This document shows, piece by piece, positions 54,398 to 63,123 of a stretch of DNA of 64,000 nucleotides. The notes beneath the pieces were generated by a model, which was not told the DNA's origin, did no database searches, and worked only from the letters and a program-made list of their open reading frames with translations. A program made the translations under genes and the position numbers. This DNA comes from Deltaproteobacteria bacterium. GTDB taxonomy: Bacteria; UBA10199; JACPAL01; GCA-016699445. The stretch covers positions 992,001 to 1,056,000 of the forward strand of contig CP064976.1 in assembly GCA_016699445.1 (NCBI GenBank), in the 5' to 3' direction. Each line of letters begins with the position of its first letter. Within the stretch, counting starts at the first letter, position 1.

Positions 54398-55161
54398 TGA
54401 CATTGCAGATTCAAAATATTTCTTACGCTTACACAGAAAATGCGTCTGTACTTCAGGATGTTTCTTGTACATTTGAAACGGGTGAACTTTTAGGAATTTT
54501 AGGACCCAATGGAGCTGGAAAAACGACTCTCTTAAAAATTTTGGCAGGCTTTCTGTCACCACAGTCAGGATCCGTAGACTACCAAAGTAAAAACATTTCA
54601 CATCTCTCAATCAAAGAACGATCCCGTCTCATCGCTTATGTCGCTCAGTCAGAAGAGATTTTTTTACCTTACACCGTTCGTCAAATTATCCTCATGGGTC
54701 GTGCACCTTATTTGGGACTGATGGGTTTTGAAAGTGCGAAAGATCAAGAAATCGTAACCGAAGCCATGGAGCTCACCGACGTTAAAAAATTTGAAAATCG
54801 TTTGATCCAGGATCTCTCAGGTGGAGAACAACAAAGAGTTTTTCTAGCACGCGCTTTGGCGCAACAAACACCCATCCTGCTTTTGGATGAACCCACAAGC
54901 CATTTGGACCTTCACCATCAGATTCATTTTTTTAAACTGTTAAATACACTGCGGAAAAAAGGTCTGACGATTATCACCACTCTCCACGATCTCAATCTGG
55001 CTTCACTTTTTGCCGATCGCTGTCTGATTTTAAAAAATGGTCAGGCTGTAGCCTTGGGATCACCTGGGAGCATTTTTACATCTCAACTGCTCTCCGATGT
55101 CTATGAATGTTCGCTAAAAGTAGAACACTCACCGACACCCTACGTAAGGCCCCTTTTGTGA
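54397..55161 (+). CDS. btuD: Cobalamin ABC-transporter ATPase
   Basis: This 254-residue ATPase has Walker A GPNGAGKTT, Q-loop VAQSEE, signature LSGGEQQR, Walker B ILLLDEPTSHLD and H-loop TTLHDLNLA. It powers BtuC. Overlaps btuC by one base, and its stop overlaps the GTG of tonB. Confidence 0.94.
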   Translation: MTLQIQNISYAYTENASVLQDVSCTFETGELLGILGPNGAGKTTLLKILAGFLSPQSGSVDYQSKNISHLSIKERSRLIAYVAQSEEIFLPYTVRQIILMGRAPYLGLMGFESAKDQEIVTEAMELTDVKKFENRLIQDLSGGEQQRVFLARALAQQTPILLLDEPTSHLDLHHQIHFFKLLNTLRKKGLTIITTLHDLNLASLFADRCLILKNGQAVALGSPGSIFTSQLLSDVYECSLKVEHSPTPYVRPLL

Positions 55162-55763
55162 AGAAGTACTTTCCATTCCTCATCTCTCTCACTTTTCATC
55201 TCCTGATTTTTTTACCCTGGATTTTTTGGAAATCTGGCCATCAACCGCTTCCCGGCGGCGGTGGTGGGACGGGATCAGGAGGAGACGTATCAATTGATAT
55301 CATGGGTGACATTGTCGGACATTCTCAAAAAATTTCAGAATCAGAATCGATAGACACAAAAGGCGACATTCCACTCTTAAAATCTCAGAAAAAAACCTCC
55401 AAAAATTCAAACCAAAATTCTGGAAGCATTCAAGGCCCGATCGGACCTGGTACTGGATCAGGACAAGGCTCTGGAAGTGGTGAAGGCACAGGACAAGATG
55501 CCACTCTTGCTCTCATTCGCAGTCGGATAGAACACGCCAAACGCTACCCCGAGCTGGCAAAAAATGCCGGCATCTCTGGATCGGTTCTGGTTTCTTTTCA
55601 AATTAATGAGAATGGCCAAGCTGCGGGGCTCACGATCAAAGAAAGCTCAAACTCTTCTCTCTTGGATGATGAGGCTCGCGCTACCATCACACGCGCGCAA
55701 CCTTTTCCGCTTTATGCAGATCCACTTGAGATTCGTGTCAAGTTTGAACAAGTTTCAGATTGA
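55158..55763 (+). CDS. tonB: TonB-like energy transducer
   Basis: This protein of about 201 residues starts at a GTG (55158-55160) that overlaps the btuD stop (GTGA); the longer open frame to 55107 is out of place. It has one N-terminal membrane segment (about 6-25), a Gly/Ser-rich periplasmic spacer (about 30-120) and a TonB C-terminal domain (ISGSVLVSFQINENGQAAGL, SLLDDEARATI). It is probably dedicated to BtuB, since it ends the same operon. No exbB or exbD is seen in the window. Confidence 0.87.
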   Translation: MKKYFPFLISLTFHLLIFLPWIFWKSGHQPLPGGGGGTGSGGDVSIDIMGDIVGHSQKISESESIDTKGDIPLLKSQKKTSKNSNQNSGSIQGPIGPGTGSGQGSGSGEGTGQDATLALIRSRIEHAKRYPELAKNAGISGSVLVSFQINENGQAAGLTIKESSNSSLLDDEARATITRAQPFPLYADPLEIRVKFEQVSD

Positions 55764-55793
55764 GGAAGTTCTCTTTTTACTTAATAATAAATT

Positions 55794-56486
55794 ATGAAAA
55801 AAATCTTTTTAATCACACTCAGCTCTCTTTGTTTCAGCGCGTTACTCAATGCCGAACCTTACATCGCCAATAAAATCAAGCCTGAACGCATGATTGAAGA
55901 TTTTTCAGATTCAAAAAATGAAGACTTCCCCAAGGATTTTCGTACCTATCCTTTTCAACATGGAAAAGCGGAACGCGTCTATCACGTCAAAGAAGAAGCG
56001 GGAAATAAGTATCTTAACGGAACAGATACCGAAGATATTTCTGTTCAAACCTTCAAACGTTTTTATTGGGAAACTGACAAGTGGCCCAACTTTTCCTGGA
56101 GATGGCGCGCTCAAATTCTTCCCAAGGGAGCAAGCGAGAAAAGTTGGCAGACCAATGACAGTGCCTGTGGCATCTATGTCGTCTTCGGAGGATACACCGG
56201 AAACGTCTTGAAATATGTCTGGAGCTCGACCGTACCTGCCGGCACTATCGTCGAAAAAGAAGCGGGGAAATTTTATATTGTCGTTCTCCAAAGCGGAAAA
56301 AAATCAGTGGGTGAGTGGAAATCCGAAAGTGTGAATGTTGTCGAAGATTACAAAAAAGCCTTTAAAGCGGCTCCCGATCGTCTGCCTTCTGGTTTTGGAA
56401 TACTCACAGACGGCAACGCCGTGCATGCGCCTGCTAGTTGTGATTATGATGATTTTATGATTTCGGAATCCAAGCCTAAGAATTAA
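55794..56486 (+). CDS. DUF3047-family periplasmic protein
   Basis: This 230-residue protein has a signal peptide (about 1-20, ending LNA-E) and the DUF3047 pattern: W-rich RFYWETDKWPNFSWRWRA, CGIYVVFGGYTGNVLKYVWS and the end ASCDYDDFMIS. Function is unknown. It starts 30 bases after tonB, so it may be the last gene of that operon. A decayed second copy lies at 57911-58024, with an ATPase gene between. Confidence 0.8.
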   Translation: MKKIFLITLSSLCFSALLNAEPYIANKIKPERMIEDFSDSKNEDFPKDFRTYPFQHGKAERVYHVKEEAGNKYLNGTDTEDISVQTFKRFYWETDKWPNFSWRWRAQILPKGASEKSWQTNDSACGIYVVFGGYTGNVLKYVWSSTVPAGTIVEKEAGKFYIVVLQSGKKSVGEWKSESVNVVEDYKKAFKAAPDRLPSGFGILTDGNAVHAPASCDYDDFMISESKPKN

Positions 56487-57838
56487 GCTGAAAGATCATC
56501 CATCCGTTCCACCAAATAAAGAGGCCACGAATGGAAGGTGTAATGAAGCGTTTCATAGGAAAGATCCTGCCGGGATGGTTGATTGAGATCAAACCGTAAA
56601 GCCACGTTTAAGCTTTTGTTCATCAAAAATTGTTGCAAAGATTTGAGCCGGCCGCTCTTGCCTGATTTGACTTCGACCGGAAGGATCCGTCGGCCTTGCT
56701 GAACAACAAAATCCACTTCCGCATTTTGAGATCGATTTTCCCGTAGCCAATAATGCAGCTCCGGAGCTTCCGCCCCCATTGGCTGATGGTACTGATGATA
56801 AGCCAAATGTTGGGCTATGAACTGCTCCGCGATAATACCTTCATGAATCAACTGTCTCTCGTCGAAATTCGATATTTGGGACCACTCGAGCTTACAGATG
56901 GAGTTCATCAGTCCAACATCCAAAAAATAAAGTTTATAGACGCTCCGGTTCTCATTGGCGGCAAGAGGGATACCGGACCCATCACTATGGTAGGCAGGAA
57001 TTAAAAGTCGCGCCTTGACCAAAAGATCAATGGCTTTTTTTACTGTCCCGGAACGATGATGGGGAAAGAGTCGGCTATAGATGACCTTCCTCCCCATCGC
57101 GTTCGGCACAAGTCTTAAGAATTGCTCTAAAAGCTCTCGATTTTGATCCGTGCGCGCATACCTTGAAAAATCATCTTCATACGTTTGTATGATCGACCGA
57201 TGGACTTTGCCCACTTCAACGGGACTCCTCGTTTCTGAAAAGCGTAGTACGCTTTCGGGCATTCCCCCCACGAAGAGATATTGCCGTTGCAAATGAAGAA
57301 GATTCCGATGGGCCGATTCCGGAAGATCGAGGAATTCTCCTTGGTTGATCAAGCCCAGCAAATAATCTTCCCCTATCGCCATCAAAAATTCTCTGAACGT
57401 CATGGGTCCCGCATGAAGATATTCGATACGACCCACGGGCATCGAAAATTGATGATCCGACAAAACAAATTCGAGAAGAGAACCGGTGGCAATCACGGGT
57501 AAATCCGGTTTCTCCTCATAGAAATAGCGCAAAGCCGCGATGGCTTCCGGGGTCGATTGAATTTCATCCAAAAAAAGAAGAATGTTTGGAGCTGCTAAAG
57601 ATTTCCCCGCGACAACTTCCAGCTCCGGTAAAATTTTTGATAAGTCCTTGGTCTTGAATACAGCATTTAAATAAGAGTTTCTTTCGAGATTGACTTCAAC
57701 GAGCTCGAGCGAGTGATTTTTTGCGAACTGGCGCACCAAAGTGGATTTTCCCACCTGTCTTGCCCCTCGAATAATAAGGGGTTTTCGCCCTTTTCGAGTC
57801 AGCCAAATGCTCAATTCTTGTTCTAAAAGTCGCTTCAT
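56483..57838 (-). CDS. AAA ATPase with DUF4143 domain (copy 2)
   Basis: This protein of about 451 residues has Walker A IIRGARQVGKST (near 22-33), Walker B LLFLDEIQSTPEAIAAL, the sensor ATGSLLEF, a DUF4143 middle and an end with NAEVDFVVQQGRRILPVEVK (nuclease-like core). The ATG at 57838 is chosen; the longer frame is antisense to a pseudogene. It overlaps the DUF3047 stop by four bases, tail to tail. It lies between a gene and its decayed duplicate, a possible sign of insertion. Confidence 0.87.
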   Translation of the reverse strand: MKRLLEQELSIWLTRKGRKPLIIRGARQVGKSTLVRQFAKNHSLELVEVNLERNSYLNAVFKTKDLSKILPELEVVAGKSLAAPNILLFLDEIQSTPEAIAALRYFYEEKPDLPVIATGSLLEFVLSDHQFSMPVGRIEYLHAGPMTFREFLMAIGEDYLLGLINQGEFLDLPESAHRNLLHLQRQYLFVGGMPESVLRFSETRSPVEVGKVHRSIIQTYEDDFSRYARTDQNRELLEQFLRLVPNAMGRKVIYSRLFPHHRSGTVKKAIDLLVKARLLIPAYHSDGSGIPLAANENRSVYKLYFLDVGLMNSICKLEWSQISNFDERQLIHEGIIAEQFIAQHLAYHQYHQPMGAEAPELHYWLRENRSQNAEVDFVVQQGRRILPVEVKSGKSGRLKSLQQFLMNKSLNVALRFDLNQPSRQDLSYETLHYTFHSWPLYLVERMDDLSA

Positions 57839-57910
57839 GCTAAAGTATGGGTTGATTTTAGCAGTATGATTGACAAAGTAAAGGCTTATTTTGGCAATTA
57901 TACTATTTTG

Positions 57911-58024
57911 ACGGGTAATAAGTATCTTAACGGAACAGACCCTAAAGACATCTCTGCCCAAACCTGCATTCACCTGCTAGTTGTGATTTTGATGATTTTG
58001 TCATTTCAGAATCAAAAGGTAATT
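57911..58024 (+). pseudogene. Remnant of a second DUF3047 gene
   Basis: Positions 57917-57960 match the middle of the DUF3047 gene (56004-56050: NKYLNGTDxxDIS), and 57965-58024 match its 3' end (56424-56486: PASCDxDDF), with about 370 bp missing in between. The 5' half is absent. Confidence 0.8.
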
Positions 58025-58041
58025 AATCACCAAGGAGGAAA

Positions 58042-59127
58042 TTAAGCTGCTTTTGCTGGAATGTCTTTTTTTACTTCACTCGAAGCTAGACGATTTGCCT
58101 CGGCAGCAGAATTAAAAGAAGGAGGGAAGAGTGTGTGCTTGACTGTCTTTAAAAACCCATTCCACGTACTGAACGTATCGTCGACGGCGGAGGCTTCGTA
58201 ACCGCAATGCACCATACAATCGGCGCATTTTTCGTGGCGGCCGGTGCCATAGTTGTCCCACTCGGTGGTTTCCATCAGCTCTTTAAAAGTTTCGGCATAG
58301 CCTTCACCTAAAAGATAGCAGGGTTTCTGCCAGCCGAAGACGTTGTAAGTCGGATTGCCCCACGGCGTGCATTGATAGTTTTCTTCGCCCTGTAAAAATT
58401 TCAAGAACAATGGCGATTGGTTAAACTGCCAACCCTTCTTGGGATTTTTCAACATTTTGGAAAAAAGTTCGTGGGTGCGACTGCGCTTTAAGAAATGAGC
58501 CTGGTCGGGGGCTTTTTCATAACTATAACCCGGGGAAATCATCATCCCTTCGACGCCCAGCTCGGTCATCATATCGAAAAACTCTCTCATGCGTTCCGGA
58601 TCCGCACCTTCAAAAAGAGTGCTATTCGTGGTCACGCGAAAACCTTTAGCCTTAGCATCTTTGATCGCTTTCACTGCAATATCAAAAATCCCATCACGAC
58701 ACACAGCCTTATCGTGCTCTTCTTTGAGACCATCGAGATGAATACTAAATGTCAAATATTTGGAAGGTTTGAAGAGATGAATTTTTCTCTCCAACATGAT
58801 CGCGTTGGTGCACAGATAAATATATTTTTTGCGAGCCACGAGGCCTTCAACAATCTGCTCAGTCTCTGGATGAATAAGAGGTTCACCCCCAGGAATACTC
58901 ACCATTGGAGCGCCACATTCATCGACAGCTTTAAAGCATTGCTCTGGTGACAAGCGTTTATTCAAAGTCTCTTCAGGAAATTGAATTTTCCCACAGCCGG
59001 CGCATTCGAGATTGCAGCGAAAGAGCGGCTCGAGCATCAAGACAAGAGGATAGCGCTTATTTCCCAAAATTTTTTGTTTCAGGACATAACTCGCGACGGT
59101 AAAAGCTTGTGAAGCAGGAACGGCCAT
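58042..59127 (-). CDS. hpnH: Hopanoid biosynthesis radical SAM protein HpnH
   Basis: This 361-residue protein has the radical SAM cluster site Cys38-x3-Cys42-x2-Cys45 (FRCNLECAGCGKIQFP), SIPGGEPLIHPE (SAM GGE motif), TFSIHLDGLKEEHD, and a C-terminal Cys set (HEKCADCMVHCGYEASAV) typical of HpnH. HpnH joins adenosine to diploptene/hopene to make adenosylhopane. With the HpnG-like protein it points to extended (C35) hopanoids. A squalene-hopene cyclase is not in the window. Confidence 0.93.
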   Translation of the reverse strand: MAVPASQAFTVASYVLKQKILGNKRYPLVLMLEPLFRCNLECAGCGKIQFPEETLNKRLSPEQCFKAVDECGAPMVSIPGGEPLIHPETEQIVEGLVARKKYIYLCTNAIMLERKIHLFKPSKYLTFSIHLDGLKEEHDKAVCRDGIFDIAVKAIKDAKAKGFRVTTNSTLFEGADPERMREFFDMMTELGVEGMMISPGYSYEKAPDQAHFLKRSRTHELFSKMLKNPKKGWQFNQSPLFLKFLQGEENYQCTPWGNPTYNVFGWQKPCYLLGEGYAETFKELMETTEWDNYGTGRHEKCADCMVHCGYEASAVDDTFSTWNGFLKTVKHTLFPPSFNSAAEANRLASSEVKKDIPAKAA

Positions 59128-59145
59128 AAGTTTGCGGACCCTGTC

Positions 59146-60299
59146 TTAGAAACTTAAAAGGGGCAAGTGGAAAAACGGAAGCCAACCTAATATCACGTAA
59201 TGAAATGTGATCAAAACCGATACGCATTGAGTTGTCTTCGGATACGCTCGGGAAAAGTTTTGGATATTTTTCAAAAATCCTGAATGACGACCTTCCACTT
59301 TTTCCCAAAAACTTTGCCAAAATTTTAAAATCCATAATCCTAAAATATGCCAAAGTGCCCATAAAAGGCCTGCTGGACTGGCTTCGTACCAGAGGGCTGC
59401 CAATAGGAAGACAATCAGAATATTGCGATACAAGTGTTTATTTCCACCTAAAGGAATATAAACGTAGTCCCGAAACCAATAAGACACTGTCTTATGCCAT
59501 GAGCGCCAAAACTGGGAGAGATTGCGCTTAAAATAAGGGTAATCGTAATTTTCATTTAACCGATAACCAGCAAGCGCACAGGAAGCGATTGTAAAATCAC
59601 TGGCTGCAGACACTGCAAGATAAAAGCTGATAGCGTTTAAATACATTTTCCATACAATAAAATCGCTGTGAAATATTTGTATGCGAAAAACCACATAGCA
59701 TTTAACACCACCTGTTATCAGACGAATCAGTTGAGATCCCATATCGCGAACATCAATGGCTTCTGGAGTCCCTAAATTTTCTTTAAACTCATGAAGTCTC
59801 TCTACGGGACCTTGAAAAAAGTGGGCATGAAAAATTGGTAGATGAAATAATCCAATGGATCTGAGGGCAAAGGATTTCCGCGTCCCGTCTCCACAATCAC
59901 AGATAATAATCGTAATACAAAAAAAGCGATTCCAAACTGATGAACCGCACTCCCTGTCCAAGGCGTTCGCAATTGAGGCAAATCTTTCAAAATAAAAAAG
60001 ATTAGAACTGTTAAAGCTGCCAAGAGACCACAATAAAACTTTTTTTTCTCACTCCATTGAAGCCAAAACAACCCATAATAAACACATCCGGCGTAGGCGA
60101 CTAACAAAAATGTATAGAAGGGTGTTGTGGCTAACTCAATCAAGGCCACTGACGTCAACAGAAGCGTCAGCTTGCGTGCAAATTCCGGTAAAAACCGAAT
60201 GCCCAAAAGAAAAACCACAAACAACACCAATCCCCAACTTAAAGAAATAGGCGGCACTAAGGGCGAAATCAAAAAATCATTGAGCGTTTCCCAGGTCAT
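59146..60299 (-). CDS. MBOAT-family membrane acyltransferase, split by a one-base frameshift
   Basis: Two frames together encode a polytopic protein of about 384 residues. Adding one base to the A run at 59815-59820 joins DPLDYFIYQFFMPTFF to QGPVERLHEF. The second part has NLSQFWRSWHKTVSYWFRDY and YIPLGGNKH, then LLWALWHILGLW with the proposed catalytic His. It resembles AlgI/DltB, which transfer acyl groups across the membrane to polysaccharides or teichoic acids. The acceptor is unknown. Length is shorter than most AlgI. Confidence 0.8.
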
Positions 60300-60395
60300 G
60301 GATTGAGGGCGGTAACAAAGAAAGTTTAAAAAACTAACAACTTTTTAGTAGTAACAACGATTATATTTCTACTTAAATAGATAAAAGGACACACT

Positions 60396-61682
60396 ATGCC
60401 TTCACTACCAAGAACACTACAGACTTTTGGATTAGCAACTCTCCTAACAGCTTGCGGCGCCAAGACTGGATTAGAGGATAGGTTTCCCTCAGCTCCTTTG
60501 GGAGATGCAGGGTTAACTGACACACAACCAACAGACCCAGATGTCATAATTCAAACACCTCCATCTCCTGTCATGTGCGGAAGTACAGCGCGTGAGCATT
60601 GCGTCGTCCAAGCTGTCAGCACCTATACAGCCACAGTCCCTTCGACAGCCACCTCTGATACTTCAGCCCCATTTTACAGCTCTGTCTGTGCTCTCATGGC
60701 TGATGGACATGTCAAAATCCGTGGCCACCGTATAAATGGAACTGCAATCACGACCGTTCCAGAACTTCACGATATCGTTTATGCTGATGGTAATAATGAA
60801 AGTCTTTTAGCTTTTGTTGGTCGTGATGGATCTGTTTGGGTGTGGGGACATAATGAAGCACCTCTCGGACCAAATATTCCTCTTCATCCCAGAACAGGAA
60901 TGACAGGAATTCATGGGGATGCTGCGGACAGACCCTCTCGTATCGATGGATTAATGAATATCGTACAAATAGTTGCCGGACGTTATCATTTATTAGCCTT
61001 GGATAAGGGGGGAAATGTCTATGCTTGGGGAGAAAATACGTCTGGCCAATTAGGAAATGGAACTCGCTTGGAAAGCGATAACCCCACCCGCATCGAAGGG
61101 CTTCCTCCTATTCAAATATTGCGGGCGGGTTGGACTGAATCAGTGGCGCTTGACCGTCAGGGCCGAGTGTGGACTTGGGGCCAGGGATTACCTACAACTC
61201 CAGAGCAATGCATGAGTGCATCCGTGACTAACGACAGGCCTATACTCAATCCGGAAATTCCAGGCAGTGTTCGGGATGTACATACTATGGGCGGAGATTA
61301 TTTTGCCCTTAATTCAGCAGGACAATTATATGCTTGGGGTTGTAATCAATCCGGCTGGATTGGAGATGGTAATCGCACAGCACACTTAAGCCCAATACAA
61401 ATATTCTCTGGAGCTCGCATCACTTTTTTCAATGCTTACTACACAAGCGCCTTAGCTTTAAGTTCATCTCATCAAGTCTTCGAATGGGGAGACATGGAAA
61501 GCTCAAGAACTACAGGACAAACTCGACCCACTCTCGTTCCCGACTTGCCCGATAACATTGTCAGTTTAGATGCTGGGTATATAAACCACCGAGTAGCGAT
61601 CACTCGTGATGGGATAGTTTACGTTTGGGGAGATGCAGCAAGTTTCGGCGAAGGCCGACCACCAACACGTGTTGAATTTTAA
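60396..61682 (+). CDS. RCC1-repeat lipoprotein
   Basis: This 428-residue protein has the lipobox LLTAC (Cys near residue 20), a short Asp/Thr/Pro linker (DAGLTDTQPTDPDV) and RCC1-type propeller repeats (VYAWGENTSGQLGNGTRLES, VWTWGQG, LYAWGCNQSGWIGDGN, VYVWGDAASFG). It is probably a surface or periplasmic protein with a seven-bladed propeller; the ligand is unknown. It shares the linker type with lipoproteins at 20.7 and 51.4 kb. Confidence 0.83.
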   Translation: MPSLPRTLQTFGLATLLTACGAKTGLEDRFPSAPLGDAGLTDTQPTDPDVIIQTPPSPVMCGSTAREHCVVQAVSTYTATVPSTATSDTSAPFYSSVCALMADGHVKIRGHRINGTAITTVPELHDIVYADGNNESLLAFVGRDGSVWVWGHNEAPLGPNIPLHPRTGMTGIHGDAADRPSRIDGLMNIVQIVAGRYHLLALDKGGNVYAWGENTSGQLGNGTRLESDNPTRIEGLPPIQILRAGWTESVALDRQGRVWTWGQGLPTTPEQCMSASVTNDRPILNPEIPGSVRDVHTMGGDYFALNSAGQLYAWGCNQSGWIGDGNRTAHLSPIQIFSGARITFFNAYYTSALALSSSHQVFEWGDMESSRTTGQTRPTLVPDLPDNIVSLDAGYINHRVAITRDGIVYVWGDAASFGEGRPPTRVEF

Positions 61683-61683
61683 C

Positions 61684-61730
61684 AAGAAGCCTTAATCACC
61701 ATTATATTCTTTATTGAAAACATTTCATTT
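61684..61730. repeat. 47-bp direct repeat, left copy
   Basis: It matches 63033-63079 at 45 of 47 positions. It starts right after the RCC1 stop codon and precedes ATPase copy 3. Confidence 0.85.
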
Positions 61731-61844
61731 AATCCATCTCTTAATAAAGAACTTTCTAGATGACCTTTAAATATTATCGGTCTTTTTTCTACTACAGGTT
61801 AAAAAAGTTGTGTTTTTTTTTCACCTTGAGGCAAATATTGTCAT

Positions 61845-63011
61845 GTGGAAAAAAGATACCTTTTTCAACATATCTTAGAGGATTTAAAGCAAAAGATGGT
61901 TTTTGTTGGAGGGCCTCGTCAAGTAGGCAAAACAACACTTTCCAAAGCTATTGCGACTTCATTTCCATTATCCAGCTATCTGCTCTGGGATAACCCCAAC
62001 GATCGCAAATCCATTTTAAAGGCGGAATGGCCAAGTCAGAGAAGCCTCATCATTCTAGATGAACTCCATAAATACCTGCGTTGGAAAACCTGGATTAAAG
62101 GGCAGTATGATAAATACCTCGACCATCTCCGTTTCATTGTCACGGGAAGCGCCCGTCTAGATGTGTATCGAAAAGGCGGTGATTCTCTGCAAGGACGCTA
62201 TCACTACTATCGTCTCCATCCTTTTAGTCTGGGAGAAGCTCAAAACTCCTCTTTAAAACAAACTCCTTTCAAAGAATTAAATTTTCATGAAACCTTTCAC
62301 ACAAAAGATTTACAGTCCCTTTTCCGTTTTGGAGGATTTCCAGAACCCTTCTTCTCACAATCAGAAAAAGAATGGCGACGTTGGCAAAAAGAGCGACAAG
62401 AAAGAGTCTTGAGAGAAGATGTGCGCGATCTTGAACATATTAAAGATATCTCTCTCCTTCATGTGCTTTCTGATCTATTGATAGAAAGAGTCGGCAGCCC
62501 TCTTTCTCTGAATGCTCTGAGAGAAGATCTAGAAGTGAGTCATAAAGCTGTCTCACATTGGGTTGAAATTTTCGAAAAACTCTACTTTGCTTTTCTGATA
62601 CGACCCTTCACCCATAAAAAAACACGCAGCTTAAAAAAAGAACCCAAAGCCTACCTTTGGGACTGGAGCCTTGTCGTGGATGAAGGGGCTCGATTTGAAA
62701 ATATGATTGCTTCCCATCTTCTTAAATTATGTCACTTTTTGGAAGATACAGAAGGGTATGCCATGCAATTATTTTATCTGAGGGATCGCGATAAGAGAGA
62801 GGTCGATTTTCTGGTGACTTGTAAAAACAAGCCATGGTTTGCTGTCGAGGCAAAATTAAGTGATGAAACTCCATCACCTGCCCTCTCTTATTACCAGGAA
62901 CGACTTCAGATACCCTTTGTTTATCAAGTCACTTTCAATGGAAAAAGAGATTTCCAAAAGAATGCCATCCGCGTCATGCCAGCTTCTACTTTTTTATCAG
63001 CACTACCTTAA
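61845..63011 (+). CDS. AAA ATPase with DUF4143 domain (copy 3)
   Basis: This 388-residue protein has Walker A VFVGGPRQVGKTT (near 18-30), Walker B SLIILDELHKYLRW, the sensor FIVTGSARLD and an end KREVDFLVTCKNKPWFAVEA. A GTG at 61845 is used. The gene lies between 47-bp direct repeats (61684-61730 and 63033-63079), which suggests it inserted as a unit of about 1.35 kb. It is clearly diverged from the other two ATPases, so it is not a recent duplication of them. Confidence 0.85.
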   Translation: MEKRYLFQHILEDLKQKMVFVGGPRQVGKTTLSKAIATSFPLSSYLLWDNPNDRKSILKAEWPSQRSLIILDELHKYLRWKTWIKGQYDKYLDHLRFIVTGSARLDVYRKGGDSLQGRYHYYRLHPFSLGEAQNSSLKQTPFKELNFHETFHTKDLQSLFRFGGFPEPFFSQSEKEWRRWQKERQERVLREDVRDLEHIKDISLLHVLSDLLIERVGSPLSLNALREDLEVSHKAVSHWVEIFEKLYFAFLIRPFTHKKTRSLKKEPKAYLWDWSLVVDEGARFENMIASHLLKLCHFLEDTEGYAMQLFYLRDRDKREVDFLVTCKNKPWFAVEAKLSDETPSPALSYYQERLQIPFVYQVTFNGKRDFQKNAIRVMPASTFLSALP

Positions 63012-63032
63012 TAAAAAGACACACAACTTTTA

Positions 63033-63079
63033 AGAAGCCTTAATCAGCATTAGATTCTTTATTGAAAACATTTCATTTT
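63033..63079. repeat. 47-bp direct repeat, right copy
   Basis: Partner of 61684-61730. It precedes a small lipoprotein gene. Confidence 0.85.
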
Positions 63080-63123
63080 TCGTTCATTCGAAATGCTCAC
63101 GTCACATTCATTAAGGAGAGGGA

